From contig OX578133.1 in NCBI GenBank assembly GCA_951213105.1, positions 141,725,313-141,789,312 of the forward strand: 64,000 bases of DNA. Direction: 5' to 3'. Position 1 is the stretch's first letter; the number at the start of each line of letters is the position of its first letter. The notes beneath the pieces were generated by a model that was not told where the DNA came from, ran no database searches, and saw nothing but the letters and a program-made list of their open reading frames with translations. Positions 1 through 11,552 of the stretch are shown piece after piece. The position numbers and the translations under genes are program-made. The DNA comes from Amaurobius ferox. Lineage: Eukaryota > Arthropoda > Arachnida > Araneae > Amaurobiidae.

Positions 1-569
1 CTTATATACATAGTATAATGTATAAGGAAAGTATTGTGATCAGATCGAAAACTCGAATTCTAGTTTTTGACGAGAGAGCATGTTTCAAGTATCCCTGAAC
101 ATGAATAAAATGATTTTGAGGTGATACCTGTGTGTATGTGTGTGCGTGTGTCAGTGAGTCTGGAGACGTTATCTCATGGATATCGAATGGAGCAATTCGA
201 ATAAAATTTAGTACAAAAATTACCATCTAATTACATACTGGAAGCTTATTTTTAAATACAATCGAATGCTCAGAACCCCACTAAATTTTTGAGTGAAATT
301 TTGAAAAAATCATGAAAAAATCAAAACGATTAATAAAGTTATGCAAATATAATTTTTTATGCAATTTTTCCTTAGGAAACGATTGACATAAAGTTTAGAA
401 TGCTAGTATGAACAGTTCTCAAGATATTGCACATTTTTAAATAAATTTATCAAAAAATCTCAAAAAAAATATTAACTATTGTAAAATATGTTCACTTTTC
501 ATATGTAATATCATGCGATAAATTTGTTGACATCATTCTCGTGGATCTTGTTCCATTCATAAGAAAAGA
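1..569. other. AT-rich DNA, no gene seen
   Basis: A short CA/TG-rich patch lies near 130-160. Nothing here reads as a known protein or RNA on either strand. Confidence 0.5.
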
Positions 570-1420
570 TACTTGGGGTAATACTTTTGCATTTGAACAC
601 CAATAGTCATTTATCTGCTATAAGAATAAGTTATTTCTCTGTCCATAATGCTTGGTGAGATTTTGGTAACAAATTTAGCAGAATGTTACCAACTTAGCAA
701 CTTTTGTAAATGTTGCCAAATTAATGAAAATGTCACCAAATTGATAAAAAAAAATGCTAAATCAATGAAAATGATGACTAATTGACAAAAATTCAATATT
801 TTCAAAAGAATATAAGTATATCTACTATAAGAATAACCTATTTTTCCATCAGTAACATTTGGCATAATTTTTGTGGTGAATTTGTCACTTGAATCTTCAA
901 CTTGCTGACGTTTTAAATGTTGCCAAATTGATGAAAATGTCACCCAACTGATAGAAATTCGCTAAATTGATGAAACCGATGTTAAATCGATGAAATGACG
1001 ACTAACTGATTAAAGTTCAATATCTTAGAAATAATATAAGAGTAGACTATAAGAATAATCCATTTTTCCGTCCATCCATATTTAGCGAGGAGGGTGAATA
1101 GAGAGAAATTTAGCGGGACGTCGCCAACTTGGGGACTATTTGAAAGAAATGTCACCAAATTGATAAAAATGACACCAAATGGAAAATAATGTTTCACAAA
1201 TTCTGATTTCTATCATATGACGGGCATACCTTCTAGTATATAAGAAATGTTCTCTCTGTAACACTTGATGATGCATTTTAGCAAATTTGGCTAATAATCT
1301 AGCAAAATATTGCCAACTTGGGGATATTTTGGACCAGATTGATGAAAATATTGTCAAAATTGCAAAAATGAAGCTAAATTAGTGAAAATGATGCCTAATT
1401 AATGAATTATTATCATATTT
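570..1420. repeat. Diverged tandem repeat, about four units of 200-220 bp
   Basis: The phrase 'ctataagaataa' followed by a T-rich stretch and a 'cc(a/g)t' block recurs near 617, 822, 1043 and, more diverged, 1238. Each copy is followed by blocks such as 'ccaaattgatgaaaatg', which are themselves repeated inside the unit. The units differ by many substitutions and small indels, so the array is old. Short open frames on the minus strand follow the repeat period and look like by-products of it. Confidence 0.6.
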
Positions 1421-2940
1421 TAATATATGGACTATTTCGCTTATTGAGGAAGCTATCAATACTGATAATTGTTTATTTAGTTTTGTGTTAAATATAAGTT
1501 AATTGGGTACTTTGAAATAGTATTAAATGTTGTCATCTGGAAAATTGCCAAATGTACAATTCAATGTTAAAAACACAGTACAGTGGACCTTATACATTAT
1601 TTTTTTACTGTAAAAGGAGTAAATTCATTGTATTATCTAAGGAAAGTCATGTGCTGCCCACATCAGATATTTTATCTTGATTTACACTGCATTTTACATT
1701 GTATTACATTACTGATTGTATGCAAAGCCACCTACTTTGCATCCAAGGGCAGATCCAGAGGGGGGGGGGGGGGGGCAGGTGCCTTCGCCAAGGGTATTAT
1801 TAAACCTATATGTTTAGTGGATATTGTTTTGAATATCTTCTTTGTGTTTAAAGTGCTTCTAGCAATTAATACTATTTTGACATCACATTGTTTGAAACTA
1901 TGAAAGTTAAGAAGTCACTATTCAGTATTAATTTTTTTTTTTGTATGTGTTGTTTGTGCATATGTGCCGTTTCTTAAATAAATAATTTAAATAACAATAA
2001 TTTCAATTTTTCACATTTTTATTTTTTTATTGATGATATGCATAGCATATGTTTATTATTTGTCATTTTCGAGATGCCTTGAAAAAAATAAAAAAATTTG
2101 AAAATTCCGAAAGAGTTCCGTTTTTGTTGTCACTGACTGCATGAAGAAACTAGCATGGGGTTATTTAGGCTTAGGAAAACTTTGGTTTTGACTACAGCAT
2201 GGATTAAGAACATTTTGTCAATTTCGCAACGTTATAAAAACGGAAAACATCACCGGGAATGACGACAACATCACGAAAATTACATTTTGCAAACTCGTCC
2301 AATATTTATTTTTGTAAATCCTAAAATTTTGCCGTTTTTAAAAACTTATTTTAAACAGAAAACATTGATATTTTATAACATAAACATTGTTTTAGGCCTA
2401 CGTATTAAAATAATAAAAAAAAAATTTAAATGGAAAAATGTTAAGGAAAACATCCAGTTTTGGACAACATAGATTGTGTTGCAAAACACAAATTGCCGTT
2501 GCTTCAAAAACATCGACCATCGATGCTCATCTCTATTGTGATTTTGGAGGGACAGTGGTGCAGCTAAAAAAGAAAAACACTTTTTTGAAAGTGGGGGGGG
2601 GGGGGGGGGGAGGATGATTTTTTTCTGAAGATGGATAATCAAAATGGATAAATAACATTACCCTGTGAAAAGAAAAATTGGGGGGGGAGGCTCATTTTTT
2701 TTCCATTTTTAATATATAGTAGTCTGTCTTCACACTCTGGGGGCCATTTTTCTGTAGCCCCCAAAACTTGTTGTCTGACTATGAGCCTGGGGAAGATGGG
2801 GCTAGTCAGTCTTCTGGGAAGGGCCTGGTCCTCTCCTAGTTGCCCAATTTAAGGAACATTATTTCCCAGAATTTGTCTTAGGTAGAAAAAAAATTACTGT
2901 TATGTTGGCTAGATTGCTTTTTAAAATAAGTGTTAAATTC
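1421..2940. other. AT-rich DNA with two long G tracts, no gene seen
   Basis: Uninterrupted G runs are at 1760-1775 (16 G) and 2593-2610 (18 G). The remainder is low-complexity AT-rich sequence with no recognisable coding or terminal-repeat structure. Confidence 0.45.
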
Positions 2941-2947
2941 TTTTAGG

Positions 2948-3825
2948 ATGGGAAAACCAAAGTTAGAAAAAGAAAAGGCTGGAAAAGGCAATAAAAATAA
3001 AAAAATAAAGAAAAAATGTCAGACCGTGAAAGAATCATCACAAAAGTACAAGTTACAGCACGAAAGATTACATCTTTGCTGAAAGGTCAGCACGTTTTAG
3101 AAGCTCTCAGAAAAAAATTATACTTCAGTGAGGTTTTAAGTGATCAGCTAAAAGAAAATTTAAGAGTCAAGTGTTCAAGTCATAAAGAAAAGCAGTTATT
3201 TCACAAAGTAATATGTGGAAAAATTTTGAAGAAGTATCGAGTATTAAATATGGCGCAGGATTTTCTTTCCCATCGAAAAGCAAATCATTTGATTGTGAAA
3301 AATAAAGCTGTGAAAGAAAGAAGTGTAATCATTCAATATCAGATTATTTGCAAAAAGAAATAACAGCTGTCTTCGAAGATGATCAAAATAGTAGAATGTG
3401 TCCGTCTGAAAGAGACTATATTTCCAGATCTAATGAAAAAGTGCAAAAAAGAATATTACTGAAGTCGATTAAAGAAATCCACCACAACTTCATTGCAAAG
3501 AAAAACATTTCGATATCATATACAACTTTTTGCAGAATGAAACCTTTTTGGATAGTTTCCCCAAAGATGAGAGAAAGGGAAACCTGTACTTGCATCAAAC
3601 ACGAGAACATACAGTTTCTAACTTGTAAACTGTACAGCTTGAAGGTTATTGAAGAAAAGAAGCCAGATTTCCTGTTTGGTAAAAATTTGGATGATTTAAA
3701 AATCAATAGAGATCCAAAAGAAGTCATCAGTTATGTTACGTGCGAAACAGTCAAAGACCAGAAAAATATTAAAGGAAAGTTAAAAACCATTACAAAAACA
3801 GAAAAAGTCAAGAAGTCTTAATTGA
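2948..3825 (+). pseudogene. Transposon-associated protein relic (RPxW / CxC family)
   Basis: Two overlapping frames (3016-3363 and 3348-3821) together resemble an unnamed family I know from DNA-transposon-derived proteins in arthropods and other animals. The visible family signature is a 'DD.NSRMCP..RDYIS' block, a lysine/leucine-rich linker, 'SYTTFCRMKPFWIV' and a 'CTCIKHEN' cysteine pair. The start is lysine-rich (possible ATG at 2948, in another frame). The C-terminal catalytic half expected of a full protein is absent or scrambled beyond 3821, and a frame change is needed near 3350. A second relic of the same family lies at 5166-5403. The transposon superfamily is not certain to me, and no terminal repeats were identified. 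Confidence 0.5.
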
Positions 3826-4700
3826 AACCTTAAAAATTACCTTGCCTCTCTATCAAAATCATGTCAGAATTATGGTTCACAAAACCATGTCAGAATTATG
3901 GTTCACCAAGCAAAAGCACTAAAGGAAATAAAAAACAGTTTGACATTTTGGCTTGGATCGTGATGATGTTATTAAGATCCAATCAACTTTTGCTGAATTT
4001 AATTATGGCCATAATTAAACTGTACATGATTATTAAATAAAACAATGTTTTATATTTCCATTTTCTTCACATTAATTTCTACTTTTACTATATTTTTTAT
4101 AAAAAGTGTGGTATCTGAAATATTGTCATTTCAGCGACTCAAAGTCATTTTTGTGACGCATCTAAATAATTGAATTAAAATTTCAAATTTAAAATACACA
4201 AGTAATATATAGAGTAAAGCATACACAAACATAGTAAAGCTTATACAAGTAATCATATTTCTCACTGACATGTAATATAACCAATCTGTCATCATAAAAA
4301 CATAAATATGGGATTAAAAATGGCATTTTTTAATTTAAAATTTTTAATTAACATTGGAGGGGGTTTATAAGAGTTATTTAAACTATTTTTAAGAGTTTAT
4401 GCTCTCTTTAATATATTTTTACATAAAATAAATAGCTAAACTAAATTTGAAGGCTAAAATAATTATTTATGTTATTTAAATTTTTATAAAATTATGAATA
4501 TTTATGAAAATAATTAAATAAAAAATAATAAAATAGGATTAATCTCTGCCAAGCCCAGAATCTATGCTAGGAGTATCTATAGATTAATGTAAAAAAAATT
4601 TTGAATAAAAATATGCAGTCTTGTGGAAAATGTTTTAGTCTGAAATGCGCAATTATGTGATATTCAGCCGTATATAATATAAAATGATAGAAATAAAATT
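3826..4700. other. AT-rich DNA, no gene seen
   Basis: Includes a short direct duplication near 3857-3905 ('atgtcagaattatggttcac' twice). It probably contains degraded 3' sequence of the preceding transposon relic, but no frame persists. Confidence 0.4.
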
Positions 4701-4706
4701 ATATTA

Positions 4707-5165
4707 CACTCGTTAAAAGCAAAATTGCAACACCATGAAGAAATGCAGGTAACCATAGGCAAATCACAGTACCGGTATAAGAGAGAGTCATGTACTAAGG
4801 ATTAAAAGAACAATGATATGCAAAAGAAATCTGTTTATTCAGTAAAGAATGTGGCCTCCATGGGCAGCTTTACGCTGCTAAACGGTGAGGCATACTATTG
4901 ATAAGACTATTAATGGTTGCCCGAGGTAATCCTTGTGCCAAGCAGCATCCACTGTGGCAAACAGTTCATCTATGGTATGTACTAGTAGTGCACCTGATGT
5001 CCGATGAGGGGTTACACATGTTCAATGGGAGAGAGATCTGGTGAGACTGCTAGGAAAGGATGTAAATTCTGTTCAGGTTGTTAAGAGTTTATTGTGCAGT
5101 GTGGTATTGTCTTGCTGGAACACCATGCCAGGGATCGTCTGCACCAGTGGCACTGTTGTTTTCCA
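4707..5165 (-). pseudogene. Tc1-type transposase relic, C-terminal part
   Basis: On the minus strand, scattered frames give 'SPDLSPIEHV' (around 5020-5050), the DD34E signature region of Tc1-family transposases. Further on they give 'GLPRATINSLINSMPHRLAA' (around 4870-4930), the usual Tc1 C-terminal helix. The left edge near 4707 ('actcgttaaaagcaaaattg' followed by 'caacacc') looks like a Tc1 terminal repeat. Many stops and shifts show it is dead. On the right it runs abruptly into a different transposon relic near 5165. Confidence 0.6.
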
Positions 5166-5403
5166 GGGAAGAAAGAATGTTTATCTGTACAATCTACTAC
5201 AGGTATACAAGAATTAAAGCAAAAATGCTTACTTTTAGGAAATCTTAACGAATTGTATACTGAATTTCAACCATCCAAATTACAAGATAGGTTTTTCGCA
5301 ATTTGCAGAGCTAAGACCCGAATGGTATAGCTTAGCAACTGCTAGTAGCACTCACAGTGTATATCTATGCTGCTATCATCCAAATATAAAACTAATGGTT
5401 TCA
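5166..5403 (+). pseudogene. Second relic of the RPxW / CxC transposon protein family
   Basis: The plus strand reads 'FPGKKECLSVQSTTGIQELK' then 'LLLGNLNELYTEFQ'. After a frame change it continues 'FAELRPEWYSLA', 'SSTHSVYLCCYHPNIKLM'. This matches the same family block order as the relic at 2948-3825 (GKK-x-C/YIS, NLxELxxxF, FxxLRPxW, THSVxxC-x-HxNxKLM). Only about 80 codons survive. The left edge abuts the Tc1 relic, suggesting an insertion or recombination joint. Confidence 0.55.
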
Positions 5404-7883
5404 GCAATAAATATAAAGCTTGAGATATTACTTTATTTCTAAAAATGATAGTTTGCTCTATAGAAGATGAAAGTTGCATGCTTTGTGAATATTCTAAATG
5501 CCTAGGAACTTTCGTTTTGAATTAAATGCTATAAAATGCAGGAGAGTTTTAAACACTCAGCAGAGATATTTACAATAAAAATTGATGAAATTACATTTAA
5601 ATTAATGTTAATAATAAAAAAGGAACGAATACCCAGGTAAAACAACATATTTTTGGTGACATATAAATACGAATAAATAACTGAATAAGTAAGTAACTTC
5701 TTGTTTTAAAAAATTTTCATATGCTGAAAATGATACTTTAGTTTTCAATTTTAAAAACAGAAAGGATAAAATATACAAAAAAGTACCTTTCACTGGATTA
5801 TCTACAAAGATTTGGTGCTTTATTGAACCAGTTTTTAAATTTTTAAATTATGTACCACATGGGGTTTTAGGCGTGTTAAAAGTGATCATTTTTTTAAATT
5901 TTGGCAATCCTAAAATCCAAGTAAAAAGTGGATAAGAATTTCAATTTTTTTGTGCTTATAAAACAAATTTAACTCTTTAAATCAATCATATTTTATTAAT
6001 GTTTTAATTTCACCAGCTAAACTGAAAAAATCTTAAACATAAGAAAAAAGTTCAAAATTTTCAAATTCAAGTGGGGTATTAAAAATATTACAATTACTTT
6101 ATATCATATGAAAGCATGGAGCCTTAGCTTTAAAATGGCACCTGAAACATTGGATTGTGACAAACACAAGTAGTTTTGCTTTGGAAAGAAAGAACATCAC
6201 TTTTTACAGAAATATGACCTTGAACGATGTTTCAAGAGGCAAAATCTCCCCTTCTACTTTTTTAAAAGATTGAAATTCTGACTTTCGTCTTTTTCCCAGG
6301 TATATAAGCTAATTTTAATTTTTGATCAAAATCTATTACTATGATGCAACCCCCATTTGTTGATTTGACATGGAATGACCCCAGTAACTTTACTGTAAAA
6401 AAGGTTTAACTGGCCTCATTTTTTGCAAATAGATAACATCATTTAAGGTTAATCTTTTCAGTTCTTTGAATTCTAATAATTTAATATATTTTTTTTATGA
6501 GGGAAAATATCCATGTCAAATGAAAGGCACCGTGCCACTGAAATAACTGTTTATATATGAAAGGGCTAATTAAACAGTATTATTATAATAATGCAACATG
6601 CATTGAATCATTTAAAAACAACTTTTATTTTATAATACCACATATTAGCTAAAACATTTTACAAGAAATGGTAAAAATTCTTTAACACATAAACACATTA
6701 CAGCCTAAACACTACAACATAAAAAAATGAAACATTGCCACTATCACCCCTGCAGAGTTTCACTCAGGTAGAACTGCCCATAGGTGTGTGTGTGTGTGGG
6801 GGGGGGGAGTACAGGAACTACCCAAGTGGAGGGATAGACCTCCAATAATTTTTTTTGTGTGTGTGTGTGTGGGAGAAGACATGAAAAAATCACATAAAGG
6901 TGAAAATCAATTATGAAGGAAGGGGGCCCATGATAAATGTTTGTAGGGGTGCTTAATTTGCATGGGCAACACTGACCCAGGCCATTTTAGAAGCACACAG
7001 TGCCATGGTTGGCTTTTTGTTATCAGAGCAGAGCCCTGATAACAAAAACCTTGCTCTTTTGTGATGAGAAAAGCACCTTGCTTGGCCCTTTGTTTAGAAA
7101 GCAACGTTTTCCACAGCCTGTTATCTCCCAACAATCAATAAATAAAAATAAAATTAAGCCCTGATCTAGAGTCAAATAAAACATCCCTCACCATACTTTC
7201 CTCCATCAAAAGAAACAAAATAGAAATAGCAGAAGGGGGCAGATTGTTATGCCAATACATTCTCCTCTTCACATGATTAAAACTCAAATTATGTTAAATT
7301 ATTCCATGACTGGTATGCATTTGGGGTAAAAAGTTCTAAAAATTAGAACTCTATAAACATTTTTACCCTAAAAGCAATATTTAAAAATATAGCTTTCCAG
7401 ACTAGGGTTCTTTTACACCATTTTCAGGAGCTCTTGTTTGTTCATGTTGAGTCACTTAAAATCAAAACACAAAAAGATAGGAAAGGAAATAATAAGTTAT
7501 GTCTAGATGAGAGTGTTGCAGTAACTTCAGACTTTCACTGGTTTTAATGAAATATGATAGAATGTTTTCCTGATATTATTTACTAACTGCTTTTGGCGAC
7601 CAGCACGATTGTTTTTTGAAAAAGCTGATAACTTGCAATAGCTTTATTGCAGAAACTGTCGACCACATACCTGTGCTATGCGTGTATGCCACCAACAATT
7701 CATGCAGTAGTTGTTAATTGTGTACCCAACCGCTATGCGGGTGCATGCAATCTGCATAAGTTATGCACAATAATGATAACCTTGCTTCATGAAAAAGGAA
7801 ATGCACACTGTGCGATGAAATGTTTTATTCAAAATTCACGATGTAAATTCTGTATTAAAAATATGTTTTAATTAACATATTTC
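5404..7883. other. AT-rich DNA with TG microsatellites, no gene seen
   Basis: Contains TG/G microsatellites near 6785-6808 and 6856-6873. A 13-bp perfect hairpin has arms at 7014-7026 and 7036-7048 with a 9-nt loop. Short frames show no family resemblance. Confidence 0.45.
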
Positions 7884-7897
7884 ACTCTGTATTAACA

Positions 7898-7960
7898 CTT
7901 TCCCGGCCGTCCAAATGGTTGCTCGAGTCCTTAGGATGAGTCAGACGGTCTGTGTCTACA
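7898..7960 (+). mobile_element. Short SINE-tail-like insertion with 14-bp TSD
   Basis: A 63-bp insert related to the end of the SINE family in this window ('cggccgtccaaatggttgct' ... 'cagacggtctg'). It is flanked by the perfect direct repeat 'actctgtattaaca' at 7884-7897 and 7961-7974. The flanks also form a diverged tandem repeat with 8050-8105. A related insert lies at 18442-18507. Confidence 0.7.
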
Positions 7961-8504
7961 ACTCTGTATTAACAGATTTCCTTAAATTTTGCAGAAATTT
8001 CGATTCACATTGTTAATGTTTTATTAAGAGGATATTTTAATTAAAATATTTCATTCTGTATTAAAAAATTTTCTTAAATTTCACAGAAATTCTGATTCAC
8101 GATGATCCGGCTAGATAAAACTACAGAAAAATCCTTAAAAGAAAAAAAATCCTACCATCATTTCAAAGCCGAATTGGCCATGCACCATTCCACGTAACGT
8201 AAATCATTCCATTCAAGTGACACAACAGTGACACAGTTGATGTTTATGTATATTTATATTTCGCACAGAAATCGAAACTAACATTTGAAAATAAAATGTA
8301 CACTATGCAAAACATGCTTCTATATAGTAACAGAAGACATATTACTTTCAAGTTTTCATCCATATTAACAATAATTAAATGTGTGACACAGTTGACGGAT
8401 AATAAATATATGCTTCAAAAATGAATAATAAAATTATGTATCTCACTTTGCTTAATTATCATAATGTGGTAAAACATTAAACACATTCAAGACACACCAA
8501 GTTC

Positions 8505-8960
8505 TTAAAAGAAATAAATAACATTGGTGAAGAGTTTTCGGAAATTGATGGTGAACTTTCTGAAAGTGAAGATATATTACGTGAAAATGATCTATTAGAC
8601 ACTGAGTGTGAGCCTACAGATACCGATGATGAAGTGAATATAATGCATAGAGGACAAAAATAATGAGATTGCTCTTAAGTTCTGAAGATGAGAATGAAAA
8701 AATAAGCAGTGTATTTTGATTGATGGTACTATTTGGGAATAAATGCAAATAGGTACTACATCTGGAAGAGCAGCACTTCATAACATTTTCAGGGATGAAT
8801 CAGGTCCAATAGGATACGCAAAACATAATATTATAAAGAGTAAAGTGAAGACTGAATTTTCACTGATAATTGACAACTGTATTATGAAACATATAAAAGA
8901 ATACGCAATAAAAGAAGCAAATCCGAGTTTTAGGAATCGAGTGGAGTGTATTACCCTAAA
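8505..8960 (+). pseudogene. piggyBac-type transposase relic, N-terminal part
   Basis: Plus-strand frames give an acidic leader ('EEFSEIDGELSESEDIL', 'TECEPTDTDDE') and then 'DGTIWE'. After a stop comes 'GRAALHNIFRDESGPIGYAK', followed by 'FSLIIDNCIMKHIKEYAIKE'. This order is typical of the N-terminal half of piggyBac/PGBD proteins: acidic region, W-x(n)-GR-x-x-xHNI, GPxxYAK, then a helix ending in a TxxEAxR-like motif. At least two stops interrupt it and the DDD catalytic core is missing. No TTAA-flanked ends were located. Confidence 0.65.
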
Positions 8961-8974
8961 GTTACTTTGTTTAT

Positions 8975-9640
8975 ATTTCCTTACTAAAATCAAAATTACC
9001 TGCAGTCAATCAGTTTTTATTTAAAAACCAATCATTTGACTGGTTACGGTACTAATAGGTATATATTGAGTTTAGGTATGTTTAGTGTTAACCTTGTCAC
9101 AATTGAACTCAACACATAGGATACAATAGCTTTATTTCAAACAGAAACATTTTGTTATTCTTTACAAACACTTTTTAAGCTAACGTGAATAAGTAGATCC
9201 CTTCTCTTGCTATATTGAGAGTTAATTTTTTCAGCTTAGACAAGTAATATAACATATGTATCACTTATGCTCACTTGATACAAATCTCAGATACTATTTA
9301 AACATAACAAATGTTATTTTTATTTATTTTCCTAATATTTGGAGCTTTATCAATCAACTTTTACCAATGTAGGTATTGAACCCAATAGAAATGAAAATAG
9401 AAATAAGAAATTTCTTGAATGTTTAAAATATATGACAATAATAAATATACATACCATTTTGAATTCACCGAATTCAAAATTCTAAAAGAAAAAATAAATA
9501 TGAATTAGAAAGAAAACAATTTAATTACTTTGTTAACATACAGTTAATTATAATTGCTAAATTATTATGCACCAAAAATCTGGTTTCCTAATATATTCAG
9601 AAGTGGATTGGATTGTGTGTGTGTATGTATATATATATAT
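8975..9640. other. AT-rich DNA, no gene seen
   Basis: Ends in a TG/TA microsatellite (9614-9648) that abuts the foldback element at 9649. No recognised feature otherwise. Confidence 0.4.
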
Positions 9641-9648
9641 ATATATAT

Positions 9649-9905
9649 AAAGAAATACAAAAGGAAAGTAAAGAACGGGGGTGACCATATGTCTTTCATA
9701 AAATGGTATGGGTGGATTGCGACACCCCTTTCCCGTTTAAAGCAGCTTTTTCGTCCGGACAACGCTCTCGGTACCAATGTAATACAATGGTCAGTCCCCC
9801 ATATGCGCAAAGAAAAAGCACTCCAAAAGCACTCCCTGTTGGAGTGCTTTTGTCTATGAAAGACATATGGTCACCCCCGTTCTTTACTTTCCTTTTGTAT
9901 TTCTT
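9649..9905. mobile_element. Foldback (MITE-like) element, 52-bp inverted ends
   Basis: The arms at 9649-9700 and 9854-9905 are reverse complements over 52 bp with no mismatch that I can find. The 153-bp centre contains a second small hairpin around 'aaaagcactcc' / 'ggagtgctttt' near 9823-9850. The left side sits against a TA microsatellite, so I could not define a TSD. The perfect arms suggest recent origin or gene conversion. Confidence 0.7.
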
Positions 9906-10045
9906 TGTATTCTACTTCGGAAATAGAGCAGCATTGCGCCTCTTCCATGGTAGCGAATTGGTTTTTGGTATAGCTCAGAATATGTGGAATCTTTCCTATT
10001 GAAATCCACTTATCGTTATTTATATATATATATATCAGGTGGTAT

Positions 10046-10920
10046 ATTTAAATTGAGACATTGAAATATCTTGTGAAATACGCATTATATAAAAAAAATG
10101 TTTTAACAAAGTCATATTTTCGAGAGGGAAATTGAACACCGCAAAATTTAGCCCACCCCCACCACCTTCAGGGGTGAGGGAGGAGGCAACTTTGAAATTT
10201 CAAATGGGAACCCCCATTTTTTATTGCAGATTCGGATTCTATGGGAAAAAATACGTAACTTTTGTTTGAAACATTTTTTTCGAATCTTTGTAGATTGCAC
10301 TGCAATCACAAAAAATAAATGATTTAAATTAATTTATTAAATATCTCATTTTGACTCCAGGTATAAAAATACTATTTGAAGATGGTAAAACACATCTAAC
10401 TGACGTTAAGAGGAGCAAACAGAAAAATAATAAAAAATACTACTTGAAGAAATAACTGCTTCTAGCGCTACCTGATAAAACGCTCTTTTTTTAACGATGC
10501 ACCAATATAAGTAAAACATGTGGATTTCTCTTGAAAAAACGAAACTTAACTAATCTTTTGTTGTCAGTTAGATGTGTTTCACCATCTTCAAGTAGTATTT
10601 TTATACCTGGAGTCAAAATGAGGTATTTATTAAATTAATTTAAATTATTTATTTTTGTGCTTGCAGTGCAATCTACAAAGATTCGAAAAAAATGTTTCAC
10701 ACAAAAGTTACGTATTTTTTCCCGTAGAATCCGAATCTGCAATAGAAAATTGGGGTTCCCATTTGAAATTTCAAAGTTGCCTCCTCCCTCACCCCCGGAG
10801 GTGGTGGGGGTGGGCTAAATTTTGCGGAGTTTAATTTCCCTCTCAAAAATATGACTTTGTTAAAACATTTTTTTTGTATAATGCGTATTTCGCGAGATAT
10901 TTCGATGTCTCAATTTAAAT
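10046..10920. mobile_element. Large foldback element, arms about 370 bp
   Basis: The left arm (10046 to about 10415, starting 'atttaaattgagacattgaa') is the inverted copy of the right arm (about 10558-10920). A loop of about 140 bp lies between them. Inside the arms 'cccacccccaccacc' pairs with 'ggtggtgggggtggg', and the block around 'ttgactccaggtataaaaat' pairs with its partner near 10590. Arms are about 90% alike by eye. No transposase remains. The TA microsatellites beside both arms obscure any TSD. Confidence 0.75.
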
Positions 10921-11020
10921 GGACTTGTTTTGGACTCAATTTAAATGGATTAATTATATATATATATATATATACATATATGCTTTTATTTCAAGAGAAC
11001 AATTACACATACCAATGCCT

Positions 11021-11185
11021 CCTTCCGAGAGGTTGGTGGTAGGGGAAGGAGGGTATGGTCCCTGTGGATGCCTCCCCCACTGGGTTCCGGTCTAAATTGG
11101 GTGGCACTTCCCGACCGTCCAAACAGTTACCTTACACCTTTTCTGGTAGGTCGGACGGTCTGGGTTTCAACAACAACAACAACAT
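11021..11185 (+). mobile_element. SINE copy 1 of a tandem run (5'-truncated)
   Basis: Body and tail of the window's SINE family, starting inside the body at 'ccttccgagaggttggtggt' and ending in a (CAA)n tail. Direct repeat 'accaatgcct' stands on both sides (11011-11020 and 11186-11195). The TSD continues as the left flank of the next SINE. Confidence 0.8.
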
Positions 11186-11195
11186 ACCAATGCCT

Positions 11196-11457
11196 GGAGT
11201 TGCACTCGGTAGGCCTGGGTTCGATTCCAGCCACTGCCAAAACTGCCGCCATGTTCATGCGGAGTACGATCACATTAAACATGTGGGTCCGTAAGTCCTT
11301 CCGAGAGGTTGGTGGTAGGGGAAGGAGGGTACGGTCCCTGTGGATGTTTCCCCCACTGGGTTCTGGTCTAAATTGGGTGGCACTTCCCGGCCGTCCAAAT
11401 AGTTACCTTACACCTTTCTGGTAGGTCGGACGGTCTGGGTTTCAACAACAACAACAT
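11196..11457 (+). mobile_element. SINE copy 2 of a tandem run (tRNA-type head, truncated)
   Basis: Begins 'ggagttgcactcgg' and keeps a pol III B-box-like 'gggttcgattcca' (about 11217-11229). It then has the shared body ('gcggagtacgatcac', 'aggttggtggtaggggaagg', 'gggtggcacttcccggccgt') and a (CAA)n tail. Flanked by 'accaatgcct' on the left and 'gccaatgcct' (11458-11467) on the right. Confidence 0.8.
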
Positions 11458-11552
11458 GCCAATGCCTCCTGCCAAAGGTCCTACCATGCTGATAAGACCG
11501 GTTCTTGTTAGATCACCGAAGTCAAGCAGCATCGGGCGCAGTTAGTACTTGG

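Noticed and set aside
11068..11424. Open frames across the SINEs (also at 12531-12830, 12888-13154, 13483-13888, 52756-53072)
   Set aside because: They recur at every SINE copy on either strand and follow the repeat. They are readings through a non-coding SINE body.
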